64,000 nt of DNA. Origin: Erysipelotrichales bacterium. GTDB taxonomy: Bacteria > Bacillota_I > Bacilli_A > Erysipelotrichales > Erysipelotrichaceae. The DNA lies in NCBI GenBank assembly GCA_910576855.1, contig CAJTJP010000013.1, forward strand, positions 1-64,000, read 5' to 3'. How positions within the stretch are numbered: position 1 is the first letter of the stretch; the number at the start of each line of letters is the position of its first letter. The translations under genes and the position numbers were made by a program. Of the stretch, positions 14,818 through 25,016 are shown in pieces. The notes under the pieces are model-generated. The model was not told the origin of the DNA, did no database searches, and saw only the letters and a list, made by a program, of their open reading frames with translations.

Positions 14818-16491
14818 TGTGATTTCTTGTTCATATAAATGCGTATCACTGTCGACCTCTTTGACGATATTGAATATATGGTCTCCGATACGCTCTAAAG
14901 TACCTAAGATATCCACATAGACACCGGCTGCGACCGAAGAGGTACATTCATTTGCTGCCATGCGTTTAAAGTGGCGCTGACGAGCTTTTTCCTCAACAAG
15001 GTCAAGATAGTTTTCCTTATCCAATAATTCCTTTAGGTCAGCCTCGCTGTGCTCCATAAAGTAGGATAGGGCTAGCTTGTTCATCTCCAACACGGTTTCA
15101 TACATTTCATTGACATCACTGATCGCATGCTTAGAGAATAATCCTTTATCATCATAAGCCAACTCATAGAATTCATTCAAATTCATCGTTAAGTCGCCGA
15201 CACGCTCAATGTTTTTAATAACCTGCAGCGTAGCAATAAAATCATCAGTATCCGTATCACTCAGCTGTTCATGGGCAATCTGCATCAAATAGCCGGTGAT
15301 TTTGGAATCTAATGAATTGATCGCATCCTCATATTGACGCGACACATCACGATATTTACCGGACTGCTTCATAAAATATTCGCGGCTCGCTTCAATACAA
15401 TCGGCGGCAAGCTCACCCATTTTAAAGGTAACCTGTTTGGATACGCCCAAGGCACCGGACGGTAAAGATTCCGCCAGCTTAGGATCGAGCGCTTCAATAT
15501 CAACATCGATTTTTTCTTCTTCACCGGGCAGAATTCGCTTAACGAATTTCACCAGTGATTTGATGAACGGATAGGTAAGAAGCGATACGACAAGTGCACG
15601 TATAATCGTCGCTATCGCAATCTGCATCATCGGAGAGATATTGTATTCCGTTGCCAAATATTCGATGAATTGTGAATACGGTCCGAGCAGTAGCATAAAC
15701 AATATCGTACCCAATACATTGAATATGACATTGATTGCGGCAGAACGTCTTGCCGAAATGCTTCCGCCGATACTGGCAATTACCGCGGTAATCGTAGTAC
15801 CAATATTGGAACCGAACACAAGCGGCAGGGCAGCGGTCAAGCTTAACGCGCCTGCATCATAGATTTTCTGCACGATACCGATCATAGCGCTGGATGACTG
15901 TACTACGGCCGTCATTACCGTACCGGTAAACATACCGATAATCGGCTGATTGGCCATCGTGGTCGCTAAGGATGCAAATGCTTCCGTCTGACCGAGTGTC
16001 GATAATTCATCACCCATTAAACGCAGACCGAAAAACAGCATTCCAAATCCCAATAAAATCTGTCCTGCGTACGTTGCTTTTTTGCGCTTCGCAAATAAAA
16101 ATACGAGCACACCGAGGAAAACAAAGTACAGGGCAAGCTCCTCAACCTTTAAGCCGATCAGAAACGATGTTACCGTCGTACCGATATTCGCTCCGATAAT
16201 AATGCCAACCGATTGTTCCAACGTCATTAAGCCGGCTCGCACAAAGCTGATCGCTATCGCACTGGTTGCGGATGATGATTGGATAAATACCGTAATCACC
16301 GCACCGACTAAAATGCCCTTCCACGGTTTGCTCGTATAGCGATCGATGTAATCACGCAGCTTACTTCCGGCAATGCTTTTTAAGCCATCGCCCATAAACT
16401 GAATACCGAATAGAAAGAGTGCCAATCCGCCGATAATAAAGTCCCAGCGTATTGCCAGCTCCGCAGTTGTTGCTGTTGCAGTTAAAAACAT
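14791..16491 (-). CDS. Na+/phosphate cotransporter with C-terminal PhoU domain
   Basis: This is a PNaS (NptA/YjbB) type transporter of 566 aa. The membrane half (about 1-330) contains two inverted copies of the Na/Pi repeat, each with a QSSSA motif (FIQSSSATSAIAISF and VVQSSSAMIGIV) and a preceding GA(N)IGTT element; these bind sodium and phosphate. The C-terminal half (about 370-560) is a helical PhoU-like domain that usually regulates uptake. I chose the ATG at 16491: AGGAGG lies seven bases upstream, whereas the longer frame starts before that site. It is monocistronic and convergent with the rhodanese gene. Solutes other than phosphate are possible. Confidence 0.92.
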   Translation of the reverse strand: MFLTATATTAELAIRWDFIIGGLALFLFGIQFMGDGLKSIAGSKLRDYIDRYTSKPWKGILVGAVITVFIQSSSATSAIAISFVRAGLMTLEQSVGIIIGANIGTTVTSFLIGLKVEELALYFVFLGVLVFLFAKRKKATYAGQILLGFGMLFFGLRLMGDELSTLGQTEAFASLATTMANQPIIGMFTGTVMTAVVQSSSAMIGIVQKIYDAGALSLTAALPLVFGSNIGTTITAVIASIGGSISARRSAAINVIFNVLGTILFMLLLGPYSQFIEYLATEYNISPMMQIAIATIIRALVVSLLTYPFIKSLVKFVKRILPGEEEKIDVDIEALDPKLAESLPSGALGVSKQVTFKMGELAADCIEASREYFMKQSGKYRDVSRQYEDAINSLDSKITGYLMQIAHEQLSDTDTDDFIATLQVIKNIERVGDLTMNLNEFYELAYDDKGLFSKHAISDVNEMYETVLEMNKLALSYFMEHSEADLKELLDKENYLDLVEEKARQRHFKRMAANECTSSVAAGVYVDILGTLERIGDHIFNIVKEVDSDTHLYEQEITQKIMEQGL

Positions 16492-16720
16492 GTTATGTCC
16501 TCCTAAAAGAAACATCTTTATTTTATCAGAAAATATCGAAGCTGTATATTAAATTTCATCGTAATTTTATAAAATTGATACTTTATGATTATTTTTTCCG
16601 TAAAGAAGCATCCTATGAAGGAAAAAAGCGTTGTTTCGGCAGTGGGCAAAGTGATCGATCTATGATAAAATAAAGATATGATAAACTGATACATAAAAAA
16701 TATAAAAACAGGAGAAAACT

Positions 16721-17188
16721 ATGGAGCTATTAATCATAAATCATACGCAGGAAGAACAATGGATGAAATACGAACAGGACTTTATTCGCGTAATGAAGCA
16801 ATGTGAAAAGACCTTAGACATCACAAAGGAATACAGCGTATCACTGATTTTTACCGATGCGAAGGAAATTCATGAAATCAATCGCAGCTATCGCAATATC
16901 GATCGTCCTACCGATGTCATCAGCTTTGCGTTGATGGATAGTGAAAATGATTATGAAATGCCTGAAGGGGACAATGAACTCGGTGATATCTTTATCAGTA
17001 TTGATGCGGTAAGGGAACAGGCAGAAAGCTATGGGCACGGTATACGGCGTGAGGTATGTTTTTTATTTACGCACGGTCTGCTTCATCTGTTGGGGTATGA
17101 TCATATGAATGATGAGGATGAAAAAGTGATGTTCCGGATACAGGATGTGATAATTGATGAAATCGTTCCTAAAAAGAAGTGCAGCTAA
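16721..17188 (+). CDS. ybeY: endoribonuclease YbeY (16S rRNA maturation)
   Basis: YbeY is a zinc-dependent single-strand endoribonuclease needed for 16S rRNA 3'-end maturation and ribosome quality control. The zinc motif HGLLHLLGYDH gives His118, His122 and His128, and the upstream NRSYRNIDRPTDVISFA block (about 54-70) is diagnostic. Length 155 aa is normal. It opens the ybeY-dgkA-cdd-era-recO run, in which each gene overlaps or nearly touches the next, a very conserved Firmicute order. Confidence 0.97.
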   Translation: MELLIINHTQEEQWMKYEQDFIRVMKQCEKTLDITKEYSVSLIFTDAKEIHEINRSYRNIDRPTDVISFALMDSENDYEMPEGDNELGDIFISIDAVREQAESYGHGIRREVCFLFTHGLLHLLGYDHMNDEDEKVMFRIQDVIIDEIVPKKKCS

Positions 17189-17516
17189 ATTCAAATATTC
17201 ATTTGAAGGGCTGTTTCATGGCTTATGTCATGATAAAAGCATTCAGCTTCAAGGCTTGATTGGCTTGATCGTAATAACAGCATGTCTTACGTTATCACTG
17301 AAGCTGTATGAATGGTTACTTGTAATGGCTATGATTCTGCTTGTTTTAGCAGCGGAATTCATTAACAGTACAATTGAAGCACTGTGTGATAAGCTGTATC
17401 CCGATTATCATGCAGAAGCAAAAAAAATCAAGGATTATGCGGCTGCGGCAGTGCTGTTGATCAGCATGCTTGCGGCAATCGTCGGTATTGTGGTGATCGG
17501 AGGGAAGTTATTTTGA
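17157..17516 (+). CDS. dgkA: diacylglycerol/undecaprenol kinase family protein
   Basis: This is a small integral membrane kinase of the DgkA family (119 aa). In Gram-positives it phosphorylates undecaprenol to recycle the carrier lipid of cell-wall synthesis. The signature AAEFINSTIEALCDKL (about 76-91) contains the catalytic glutamates and the asparagine. The preceding FKYSFEGLFHGLCHDKSIQLQ is the amphipathic N-terminus, and three membrane helices follow. I chose the ATG at 17157 rather than the TTG at 17154. It overlaps ybeY by 32 bp and cdd by 4 bp. Confidence 0.93.
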   Translation: MKSFLKRSAAKFKYSFEGLFHGLCHDKSIQLQGLIGLIVITACLTLSLKLYEWLLVMAMILLVLAAEFINSTIEALCDKLYPDYHAEAKKIKDYAAAAVLLISMLAAIVGIVVIGGKLF

Positions 17517-17914
17517 AAACAAAGTTGATGGCTCAGGCATGGCAAGCCTTAGAAAATGCCTATGCACCGTATTCGAGCTTTCGTGTCGGTGCCTGTGTGA
17601 TTTGTCATGACGGTACGTGTTATTTGGGTGCCAATATTGAAAATGCCTCCTATGGCTTAACGAGTTGTGCAGAGCGCAATGCACTGTTCAGCGCATACAG
17701 CGACGGTCAGCGAAGCAAGGATATCGCGGCCCTTGCGATTGTGAGCGAGGCAGAACGTCTTTCCTTTCCTTGCGGTGCATGCCGTCAGGTAATCAGTGAA
17801 CTGATGGAGAGCGATACGCCGATCTATTTGGCAAATCATTATGAGGAAGCGGTATATACGCTGAAGGAGCTTATGCCGTATGCGTTTGACAAGGAGGATT
17901 TATTTCATGTTTAA
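17513..17914 (+). CDS. cdd: cytidine deaminase
   Basis: The enzyme hydrolytically deaminates cytidine and deoxycytidine to uridine and deoxyuridine in pyrimidine salvage. It is the small tetrameric type (133 aa) with three cysteine zinc ligands: Cys52 and catalytic Glu54 in CAERNA, and Cys87/Cys90 in PCGACRQ. The PYSSFRVGA substrate loop lies at residues 19-27. The start is TTG at 17513, with GGAGGG eight bases upstream and a 4-bp overlap with dgkA; no ATG fits. It overlaps era by 8 bp. Confidence 0.96.
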   Translation: MKTKLMAQAWQALENAYAPYSSFRVGACVICHDGTCYLGANIENASYGLTSCAERNALFSAYSDGQRSKDIAALAIVSEAERLSFPCGACRQVISELMESDTPIYLANHYEEAVYTLKELMPYAFDKEDLFHV

Positions 17915-18794
17915 ATCGGGTTTCATATCAATTATCGGTCGACCGAATGCGGGAAAAAGTACATTGCTGAATGCGCTGTTAAACGAAAAGCTGGCAATCA
18001 CATCACCAAAGCCGCAGACAACGCGTGATAATATTATGGGTATTTTGAATTTACCGGATGCGCAGCTTGTTTTCATTGATACACCGGGCATTCATAAGCC
18101 GCACCATCGTTTGGGAAAGCATTTGAATCGCAATGCGTATCAGGCAATCACCGAGTCGGATATCAATCTTGTGATCGTTGATGCCGCACAGGCATTCGGA
18201 AGTGGTGATGAGTTTTTACTGTCGCGAATTGCGAACAGTGAAGTACCGGCCTTTTTGATCGTAAATAAAATCGATCTGTTGAGCAAGGAACAGCTGCTTA
18301 AGGTATTAAAGGAATGGCAGAATCGTTATTCCTTTGCCGAAATCATTCCGATCTCTGCACTGGAAAAAGACAATATACAGGAATTGCTTAATCTATGTAA
18401 AAGCTATCTGCAAGAGGGCATACAGTATTTTCCCGAGGACATGAAAAGCGATCATGACGCTTATTTTCAAATCAGTGAAATTATCAGAGAAAAGGTGCTG
18501 TATAAAACTGAGGAGGAAGTACCACATTCCGTTGCGGTTGTTTTAGAGCATGTGGAGGAAAATGAAAAGCAGCTGTTTATTCAAGCAATGATCGTGGTAG
18601 AGCGAAGCTCGCAAAAGGGGATTTTGATCGGCAAGCAGGCAAGCATGATTCGCTCGATCCGTATGGCGGCACAAAAAGAATTAAAACGGCGCTTTCAAAA
18701 AAATGTCACATTGGAGCTGTTTGTAAGAGTGGAAAGCAATTGGCGCAATCGCAGCAGTAAGCTGACACTGCTTGGCTACGGCGATAATGAATAA
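17907..18794 (+). CDS. era: GTPase Era
   Basis: Era binds near the 3' end of 16S rRNA and aids 30S assembly. The 295-aa chain has the G1 loop GRPNAGKS (11-18), switch II motif DTPG (58-61), G4 NKID (about 124) and a C-terminal KH RNA-binding domain with GILIGKQASMIRSI. I chose the ATG at 17907, ten bases after AGGAGG. The frame is open another 27 bases upstream, but that part has no ribosome site and overlaps cdd more. It overlaps recO by 8 bp and sits beside ybeY, its functional partner in 16S maturation. Confidence 0.97.
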   Translation: MFKSGFISIIGRPNAGKSTLLNALLNEKLAITSPKPQTTRDNIMGILNLPDAQLVFIDTPGIHKPHHRLGKHLNRNAYQAITESDINLVIVDAAQAFGSGDEFLLSRIANSEVPAFLIVNKIDLLSKEQLLKVLKEWQNRYSFAEIIPISALEKDNIQELLNLCKSYLQEGIQYFPEDMKSDHDAYFQISEIIREKVLYKTEEEVPHSVAVVLEHVEENEKQLFIQAMIVVERSSQKGILIGKQASMIRSIRMAAQKELKRRFQKNVTLELFVRVESNWRNRSSKLTLLGYGDNE

Positions 18795-19524
18795 GACGAT
18801 CAACGGCATTGTTCTCTCAATTTCCGATTATCGCGAATATGATGCCATCGTAAAGATATTGGGAGATGATGACTGCAGATATTCACTCAGCGCAAGAGGC
18901 ATTCGCAAAATGTCAAGCAAGAATATCGGCAGTGTTCAGCCGTTTCAATATGCCCGTTTTTTCATTGACTATAATGAACAACGTACGATGCACTCATTAA
19001 AGACGGCCGACACATTGGAAAGCTTTCGCAGACTGAGAGCGGATTTAGAGAAGCAGACGATTGCGGCAGTGCTGTGTGAATGTATGGAAAAAATCGAATT
19101 ATGGGAGGGAAGCAGTGAGTTTTTTCTGAATATTTTAAAGGAGCTGGAGCAAAGCAGTCAGCCTTATTTGATTGCCGCATTATTTTTTGCTCATATGAAC
19201 AGAGAATTGGGAATTGAACCGTTCGTTGACGGATGTGCGAGCTGCGGCAAAATGAATCAGCTCTGTGCGATATCGCTTTCACAAGGCGGTTTTGTCTGTC
19301 AAGGCTGTTATCATTCTAATGATAAACTTTATGAGAAAGAGGAATTAAAATCATTTCGCATCTTATGTAAAGCACAGCTTGTGCATATCGAGTTATTGGA
19401 GAATATTCAAGCATGGAGTTATGAGCATTTCTTAATGGTTTATCGCTTCTTTGCCGAATACAGCGGTATATCGATTCGCAGTATCCGCTTTTTGAAGCAT
19501 ATAGCAGCAATGGGTGAGGAATAG
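18787..19524 (+). CDS. recO: DNA repair protein RecO
   Basis: RecO helps load RecA onto SSB-coated DNA in the RecFOR pathway. The 245-aa chain has an N-terminal OB fold (about 1-80) and a helical C-terminal domain with a four-cysteine zinc site (CASCGKMN ... CQGCY). The ATG at 18787 lies inside the end of era, with no strong ribosome site, so translation is probably coupled to era. It is the last gene of the ybeY-to-recO operon, as in many Firmicutes. Confidence 0.93.
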   Translation: MNKTINGIVLSISDYREYDAIVKILGDDDCRYSLSARGIRKMSSKNIGSVQPFQYARFFIDYNEQRTMHSLKTADTLESFRRLRADLEKQTIAAVLCECMEKIELWEGSSEFFLNILKELEQSSQPYLIAALFFAHMNRELGIEPFVDGCASCGKMNQLCAISLSQGGFVCQGCYHSNDKLYEKEELKSFRILCKAQLVHIELLENIQAWSYEHFLMVYRFFAEYSGISIRSIRFLKHIAAMGEE

Positions 19525-19741
19525 GAATGGAATAAACGGTTGAAAAAAGGAATCATAAAGATATAAATGTTTTATAAAGCTCTCAGACGAATAATACTGT
19601 CTGTTAAAGCTGTATAGTGACATCGATTTAAATGAAAATGTCATTTTCTACACACAGATAATTCCTTCGATAATTTTCTTTTATAATTATATCAATCTGT
19701 TCATAAAAAGTTAATATTTTATAATATAGCAAAATGCAGTT

Positions 19742-19782
19742 CGCTGTTTCAGTATTTTTATCATAATGAAGCAGCGGTTTTT
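19742..19782 (+). terminator. intrinsic terminator in the recO-glyQS gap
   Basis: CGCTGTTTCA (19742-19751) pairs with TGAAGCAGCG (19767-19776, one G-U), 15-base loop, then GTTTTT. The 218 bp between the recO stop and this hairpin hold nothing else I can name. Confidence 0.7.
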
Positions 19783-19815
19783 ATGCTTTTTAAGTGAAAA
19801 AAATCAATTTTAGCA

Positions 19816-19844
19816 TTGACATTGCGCCTTAAAAAGTGTATATA
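19816..19844 (+). promoter_or_regulatory. sigma-A promoter of glyQS-dnaG-sigA
   Basis: A perfect TTGACA (19816-19821), 17-bp spacer, TATATA (19839-19844). It predicts a leader of about 100 nt. Confidence 0.85.
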
Positions 19845-19907
19845 TTATAGTGTATTATTATATCTAAAAATAGATGATATTGATAGAGTTAAAAAAAGAA
19901 GATGAGC

Positions 19908-19932
19908 TTCACCGATTGGTGAGATTTTTTTT
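19908..19932 (+). terminator. terminator-like hairpin in the glyQS leader
   Basis: TTCACC (19908-19913) pairs with GGTGAG (19918-19923, one T-G), loop GATT, then A and eight T, ending two bases before the AAAGGGG ribosome site. Because it lies between the promoter and glyQS it must be read through or act as an attenuator. Confidence 0.65.
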
Positions 19933-19953
19933 GAAAGGGGTATGTAAGCAGAT

Positions 19954-21327
19954 ATGCAGGAAACAAAATTTGAAGCAGTAGTTGCTCATGTAAAAAACTC
20001 CGGCTTTGTGTATCAAGGCAGTGAAATTTACGGAGGCTTATCAAATACATGGGATTTCGGTCCGTTAGGCGTAGAGCTGAAGGAAAATATCAAAAAGGCT
20101 TGGTGGCGAAAGTTTATTCAGGAGAGTCCACAGAATGTCGGTATTCAATCCGCAATTTTGATGAATCCGCAGGTGTGGGTTGCCAGCGGTCATGTCGGCG
20201 GCTTCAGCGATCCTTTGATGGATTGTAAGCAGTGCCATACACGTCATCGTGCTGATAAGCTGATTGAGGATGATTCTGCGGGTCAGGTAAATCCCGGCGG
20301 CTGGACCAATGAACAGATGATGGATTATATCAAGGAGCATCATATCGCATGTCCTGATTGCGGTGCTCATGATTTTACCGATATCAGACAGTTTAATCTG
20401 ATGTTCAAAACTTTTCAGGGTGTGCTGGAGGATGCGAAAAATACCATTTATCTGCGTCCTGAAACAGCACAGGGAATGTTTGTCAATTTTAAGAATGTTC
20501 AGCGAACGACACGCCGTAAGCTGCCGTTCGGTATCGGACAGATCGGAAAAAGCTTCCGTAATGAAATCACACCGGGAAATTTCATCTTCCGTACTCGTGA
20601 ATTTGAACAGATGGAGCTTGAATTCTTCACTAAGCCCGGTGAGGATTTGAAGTGGTATGAATATTATAAAGACTTCTGTATGCAGTTTCTGTTGAATCTT
20701 GGGATTCAAAAAGAGCATTTGCGTATTCGTGAGCACTCGCAAGAGGAGCTGTCCCATTATTCAAAGGGCACCAGTGATATTGAATACGAATTCTCCTTCG
20801 GATGGGGCGAGCTGTGGGGCATTGCCGATCGTACCGATTACGATTTGACATGCCATCAAACGACTTCAAAACAGAATTTAGAATATTTCGATCAGGAAAG
20901 CGGAGAAAAATTCCTGCCGTATTGTATTGAACCGGCAGTCGGTGTCGAGCGCTTAATGCTTGCCTTCCTGTGTGATGCCTATGAAGAGGAGCAGTTGGAA
21001 AACGATACCCGTATCGTGATGCACCTGCATCCGTATTTAGCACCGGTAAAGGCATGTATCATGCCTTTATCCAAAAAGCTGCAGGAAAGCGCAATGGATA
21101 TTTTCACTAAGCTGTCGGTTGTCGGCAACTGCGAATATGATGAAGCGGGAAGCATCGGCAAGCGTTATCGCCGTCAGGATGCTATCGGTACGCCGTTCTG
21201 CGTTACCGTTGACTTTGAAACGGAAAATGACGGCTGCGTTACGGTACGTGAGCGTGATACGATGAAGCAGGAGCGAGTAAAAATTACAGATTTAGTATCA
21301 TATATCGAAAATCGACTAAAACTATAA
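19954..21327 (+). CDS. glyQS: glycyl-tRNA synthetase (class II, homodimeric)
   Basis: The enzyme charges tRNA-Gly with glycine. It is the single-chain dimeric type (457 aa), not the alpha2beta2 type. Landmarks are the N-terminal [23 protein letters not shown] glycine-site region (about 15-37), zinc-type cysteine pairs (CKQCHTRH and CPDCGAHD), class II motif 2 ([25 protein letters not shown], about 195-220), motif 3 (EPAVGVERL, about 328) and a C-terminal anticodon-binding domain. A start-stop pair (ATG TAA) lies at 19942-19947 between the ribosome site and the ATG. It is followed after 13 bp by dnaG, forming the glyQS-dnaG-sigA-trmK operon. Confidence 0.97.
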   Translation: MQETKFEAVVAHVKNSGFVYQGSEIYGGLSNTWDFGPLGVELKENIKKAWWRKFIQESPQNVGIQSAILMNPQVWVASGHVGGFSDPLMDCKQCHTRHRADKLIEDDSAGQVNPGGWTNEQMMDYIKEHHIACPDCGAHDFTDIRQFNLMFKTFQGVLEDAKNTIYLRPETAQGMFVNFKNVQRTTRRKLPFGIGQIGKSFRNEITPGNFIFRTREFEQMELEFFTKPGEDLKWYEYYKDFCMQFLLNLGIQKEHLRIREHSQEELSHYSKGTSDIEYEFSFGWGELWGIADRTDYDLTCHQTTSKQNLEYFDQESGEKFLPYCIEPAVGVERLMLAFLCDAYEEEQLENDTRIVMHLHPYLAPVKACIMPLSKKLQESAMDIFTKLSVVGNCEYDEAGSIGKRYRRQDAIGTPFCVTVDFETENDGCVTVRERDTMKQERVKITDLVSYIENRLKL

Positions 21328-21340
21328 CAGGGGTGATACT

Positions 21341-23110
21341 TTGGGCCGTCTGAGCGAACAGGAAATCAATGAAATTCGGGCAAAAGCAAATATCGTTGAG
21401 GTAATTTCTCACTATATTCCCTTAAGTCGAAAGGGCAGAAATTATACTGCTGTTTGTCCGTTTCATGACGATCATGATCCGTCAATGTCGATTTCCGAGG
21501 ATAAGCAAATATTTAAATGCTTTGTCTGCGGAACCGGTGGAAATGTATTTACTTTTGTATCAAGATATGAACAAATCTCTTTTATTGAAGCAGTGTATAA
21601 GGTCGCTGAAATCGTCGGAATACCGATGGAAAAAGCGCTTGAACTGCCGCAGAAGCAGGTGGATCCGCAAAAGAGCAGACTGTATCGAGCATGTGCTGAT
21701 ACGATTGAGTATACGCACTATCAACTGCATACCCCCGACGCACAAAGTGTTAAGAATTATTTGGCACAGCGCAGCATCGATGATACGCTGATTGACCATT
21801 TTGAATTGGGCTATAATCCGAATCAGGATGCGCTTTATCGTTTTCTGAATGCGAAAAAGCATGAGGATGAAAGCCTTTTGGGAGCCGGAGTGGTACGTAT
21901 GAGCTCTCAGGGAATTACCGATGTATTTGCGAATCGCTTAATGATTCCGATTCATGATGAAAGCGGTAATCCGGTCGGTTTTTCCGCCCGACGTTTGGCG
22001 GACAGTGAGGAAGCAAAATATATCAATACACAGGAAACCTTGATTTATCATAAAGGGGAATTGATATATAACTATCATCGGGCAAAAACAGAAGCACGAA
22101 AGGCCAAATGCGTTTACTTGGTTGAGGGCGCAATGGATGTAATCTCACTGGCAAAGGTCAATATCCTGCATGCGCTGGCTACCTTGGGTACTGCCTGTAC
22201 CAATGAACAAATTCACCTTTTGGCAAAGCTCGGTGTTGATATCATCGTCTGTTATGACGGCGATACAGCCGGGAAAAATGCCACCTATAAGTTCGGAAAG
22301 GCGGCAAAGGGCAAGCTTGCCTTTACGATCATTGATAATAAAACAGGCTTGGATCCTGATGAAATTATTGACGCTTATGGGAAAGAGGAGCTTCAAAAAA
22401 CATTACATAAGACGATTTCTTGGGTAGATTTCTTATTTGATTATTTACTTACGAAATATGATTTAAACAATTATTCACAGAAAAAGAGCTATGCGATGGA
22501 ATTAGCGGAGGAAATCGGACAGCTGAAAGATGATTTCGAGCAAGCCAATTATTATATACGTCTCAGAGAGCTTACCGGCTTTGATATGAGTGTTCAGGAA
22601 CAAAAACCGATAAAGTCTCAAAAAAAGCAGGAGTATCAAAAGCGTACCTATTTGACTTATCCGAAATCCGGGGTTATGGCAGCTGCCTATGAGATATTAT
22701 CGCAGATGCTTCATGCGCGAAGTGCCAGCAATTATTTTAAGGATAAGCTTGGCTTCATCAAAGATGATGACAGTAATACCTTGGCAATGTATATGATTAA
22801 TCATTATCGCAATCATAAAACGATTGAGGTAGCCGATCTATTGAATGAAATCAAAGAGGAATCGGTACGCAATCTGTTGTTGTCGATCGCAGATTGGGAA
22901 TTGGCTTGTGAGGAAGTCAATATGAGCGCAATGAATGAAGCCTTTATTAAAATGAAGGCATGTATATTAGATGATAAAATTGCATCCTTGATTCAGGAGG
23001 CTGCAGCAGTAAACGATCCGATACAAAAGGCAAAAATCGCCGATGAGCGTAATGCCTTGATTCGCGAGCGCAATGAGTTATTTTCAGAAAGGGAGGAGCA
23101 AGATACATGA
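21341..23110 (+). CDS. dnaG: DNA primase
   Basis: DnaG makes RNA primers at the replication fork. The 589-aa chain has an N-terminal zinc finger (Cys39, His42, Cys60, Cys63), the RNA-polymerase/TOPRIM core with VEGAMDVI and [10 protein letters not shown] (about 250-310), and a C-terminal DnaB-binding region. The start is TTG at 21341 with AGGGGTG five bases upstream. ATGA overlap with sigA gives the classical macromolecular-synthesis order (primase then main sigma factor). Confidence 0.96.
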   Translation: MGRLSEQEINEIRAKANIVEVISHYIPLSRKGRNYTAVCPFHDDHDPSMSISEDKQIFKCFVCGTGGNVFTFVSRYEQISFIEAVYKVAEIVGIPMEKALELPQKQVDPQKSRLYRACADTIEYTHYQLHTPDAQSVKNYLAQRSIDDTLIDHFELGYNPNQDALYRFLNAKKHEDESLLGAGVVRMSSQGITDVFANRLMIPIHDESGNPVGFSARRLADSEEAKYINTQETLIYHKGELIYNYHRAKTEARKAKCVYLVEGAMDVISLAKVNILHALATLGTACTNEQIHLLAKLGVDIIVCYDGDTAGKNATYKFGKAAKGKLAFTIIDNKTGLDPDEIIDAYGKEELQKTLHKTISWVDFLFDYLLTKYDLNNYSQKKSYAMELAEEIGQLKDDFEQANYYIRLRELTGFDMSVQEQKPIKSQKKQEYQKRTYLTYPKSGVMAAAYEILSQMLHARSASNYFKDKLGFIKDDDSNTLAMYMINHYRNHKTIEVADLLNEIKEESVRNLLLSIADWELACEEVNMSAMNEAFIKMKACILDDKIASLIQEAAAVNDPIQKAKIADERNALIRERNELFSEREEQDT

Positions 23111-24333
23111 AGCAGGTAAGCAGAAGTAAAAAGGAGGCTCTTATGCAGGAGTATAAGACACTTGATGAGATAAAAGAGGAATTGGCGGAATCTTATCATA
23201 TTCATCATGTATTATATCAAAGTGATGTTATGGATGCCTGTGAGCATTTGGATTTGGATGATAAAGAATTTGATGATTTAGTCGCATGGTTTGGGGCGAA
23301 CGGTATCACGATCAAAAATGATGAGGATGATGACAATATCGATCTGAATGATGACGATGCTTTGACACAGGATGATGACTTGAGCTATGTCGACGGTACA
23401 GACGATTTGGATCATATCGATGATTTGGACGGTCTTGATACCTTAGCCAGTGACATCGAATCTTTGGAGCAGTCCTTTGCGAATTCCGCTCATACCAAAA
23501 TTAATGACCCGGTTAAAATGTATCTGAAGGAAATCGGCAGAGTAGACTTGCTAGACCCGAAAGATGAGCCTGAGATCGCCCGTCGTATTCAAGAGGGTGA
23601 TGAGGAAGCAAAGCGCAAATTGATTGCCGCCAATCTGCGTTTGGTGGTTTCTATCGCTAAAAAATATGTAGGTCGTGGCATGCTGTTCTTGGATTTAATT
23701 CAAGAGGGGAATATGGGACTTGTAAAGGCAGTAGAGAAGTTTGATTATACAAAGGGCTTTAAATTTTCCACCTATGCCACATGGTGGATCAGACAGGCAA
23801 TCACTCGTGCGATTGCCGATCAGGCTCGTACGATTCGTATTCCCGTACATATGGTGGAAACGATCAATAAGCTTACTCGTATTCAGCGTCAGTTGGTACA
23901 GGATTTAGGACGTGATCCTTCTGCTGAGGAAATTGCGGAACGCATGGAGAATATCTCTCCTGAAAAGGTTCGTGAAATTCAAAAAATCGCATTAGAACCG
24001 GTATCCTTAGAAACACCGATTGGTGAGGAAGATGATTCCCATCTCGGAGATTTCATTGAGGACAAGGAAGCATTATCTCCTGATGAATATGCGAATAATC
24101 AGCTGCTGAAGGATGAAATCAACAATGTACTTCAGGGCTTGACAGAGCGTGAGGAAAAGGTATTGCGTCTGCGCTTCGGCTTGTATGACGGTCGTACCCG
24201 CACCTTAGAAGAGGTCGGTAAGGAATTCAATGTCACAAGAGAGCGTATTCGTCAAATTGAGGCAAAAGCATTAAGAAAATTAAAGCATCCGACAAGATCC
24301 AAGCGATTAAAGGATTTTGTCGATAAACCGTAA
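23107..24333 (+). CDS. sigA: principal RNA polymerase sigma factor (sigma-70/SigA)
   Basis: This is the main vegetative sigma factor. It shows region 1.1 (about 15-70), a very acidic linker (75-125), region 1.2 ([12 protein letters not shown]), region 2 with [14 protein letters not shown] and the -10 reading helix [25 protein letters not shown], region 3, and region 4.2 with [27 protein letters not shown]. Two starts are plausible: ATG 23107 (GGGAGGAG upstream, overlapping dnaG) and ATG 23143 (AAGGAGG five bases upstream). I give the longer one (408 aa). The final base overlaps trmK in TAATG. Confidence 0.96.
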   Translation: MKQVSRSKKEALMQEYKTLDEIKEELAESYHIHHVLYQSDVMDACEHLDLDDKEFDDLVAWFGANGITIKNDEDDDNIDLNDDDALTQDDDLSYVDGTDDLDHIDDLDGLDTLASDIESLEQSFANSAHTKINDPVKMYLKEIGRVDLLDPKDEPEIARRIQEGDEEAKRKLIAANLRLVVSIAKKYVGRGMLFLDLIQEGNMGLVKAVEKFDYTKGFKFSTYATWWIRQAITRAIADQARTIRIPVHMVETINKLTRIQRQLVQDLGRDPSAEEIAERMENISPEKVREIQKIALEPVSLETPIGEEDDSHLGDFIEDKEALSPDEYANNQLLKDEINNVLQGLTEREEKVLRLRFGLYDGRTRTLEEVGKEFNVTRERIRQIEAKALRKLKHPTRSKRLKDFVDKP

Positions 24334-25016
24334 TGGCGCTGAGTAAGCGCCTTTTGGCGCTTTATGAGATGGTTGAAAAGGGAAGTATTGCGGCTGATAT
24401 CGGCTGTGATCACGCACAGCTATCCATCGCATTGATTGAAAACGAAATTTGTCCTCATGTATATGCCTGTGATTTAAGAGAACAGCCTTTAGCAAGAGCG
24501 AAGGAAGCGATACAAGCGGCAGGTCTTACAGAGCGTATTACAGCGCACTTACGTAACGGTATTGAAAATTTAGAGAGTGATGTATCTACAGTGATTATCG
24601 CAGGTATGGGCGTTGAAACGATTCTGACAATTCTATCCTCACAGCCCGCACAGCTTCAAGCAAATCGAAAGTTTATCATTCAAGCAAATCTGCATGTTGA
24701 TAAGCTTCGTCATTGGATCAGTGAGAATCATTTTACGATTGAAAAAGAGGTGCTGGTCGAAGAAGATCACTTTTATGAAATCGTTTGTTTCAGCTGTCGC
24801 TGTCATGATTCCTACAGCGAACAGGAGCAATTATTCGGTGCTGTAATGCCTAAGGACGCGTTATTTGAGCGCTGTTGGCAGCAACGCCGTGATAAGCTTG
24901 AAGCGATTCTTAAGCAGCTTCCGCCGCAGCATATCAAGCGGAATGAATTGGAACAGCGTAAGGAAATGATTGAAAGACAGCTTAGCGATAACGCTAATAA
25001 AACACGACAGGTTTGA
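24333..25016 (+). CDS. trmK: tRNA (adenine(22)-N1)-methyltransferase TrmK
   Basis: TrmK methylates N1 of A22 in the D-loop of some tRNAs using S-adenosylmethionine. The Rossmann SAM motif I is IAADIGCDHAQLSIAL (about 18-33), with the acidic strand VYACDLREQPLARAKEAI next and VIIAGMGVETI (about 88-98) as the later motif. Length 227 aa is normal. It starts in the TAATG overlap of the sigA stop, the usual position of trmK in Firmicutes. No clear terminator follows. Confidence 0.94.
   Translation: MALSKRLLALYEMVEKGSIAADIGCDHAQLSIALIENEICPHVYACDLREQPLARAKEAIQAAGLTERITAHLRNGIENLESDVSTVIIAGMGVETILTILSSQPAQLQANRKFIIQANLHVDKLRHWISENHFTIEKEVLVEEDHFYEIVCFSCRCHDSYSEQEQLFGAVMPKDALFERCWQQRRDKLEAILKQLPPQHIKRNELEQRKEMIERQLSDNANKTRQV

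Noticed and set aside
15972-16339. Plus-strand frames opposite the Na/Pi transporter
   Set aside because: Shadows of the transporter; proline/arginine-rich translations without features.
19525-19953. T-box riboswitch upstream of glyQS
   Set aside because: No AGGGTGG-type antiterminator core, no stem I with specifier loop, and the predicted leader is only about 100 nt.
20065-20757. 230-aa minus-strand frame opposite glyQS
   Set aside because: Shadow of a highly conserved tRNA synthetase; no ribosome site and no family resemblance.
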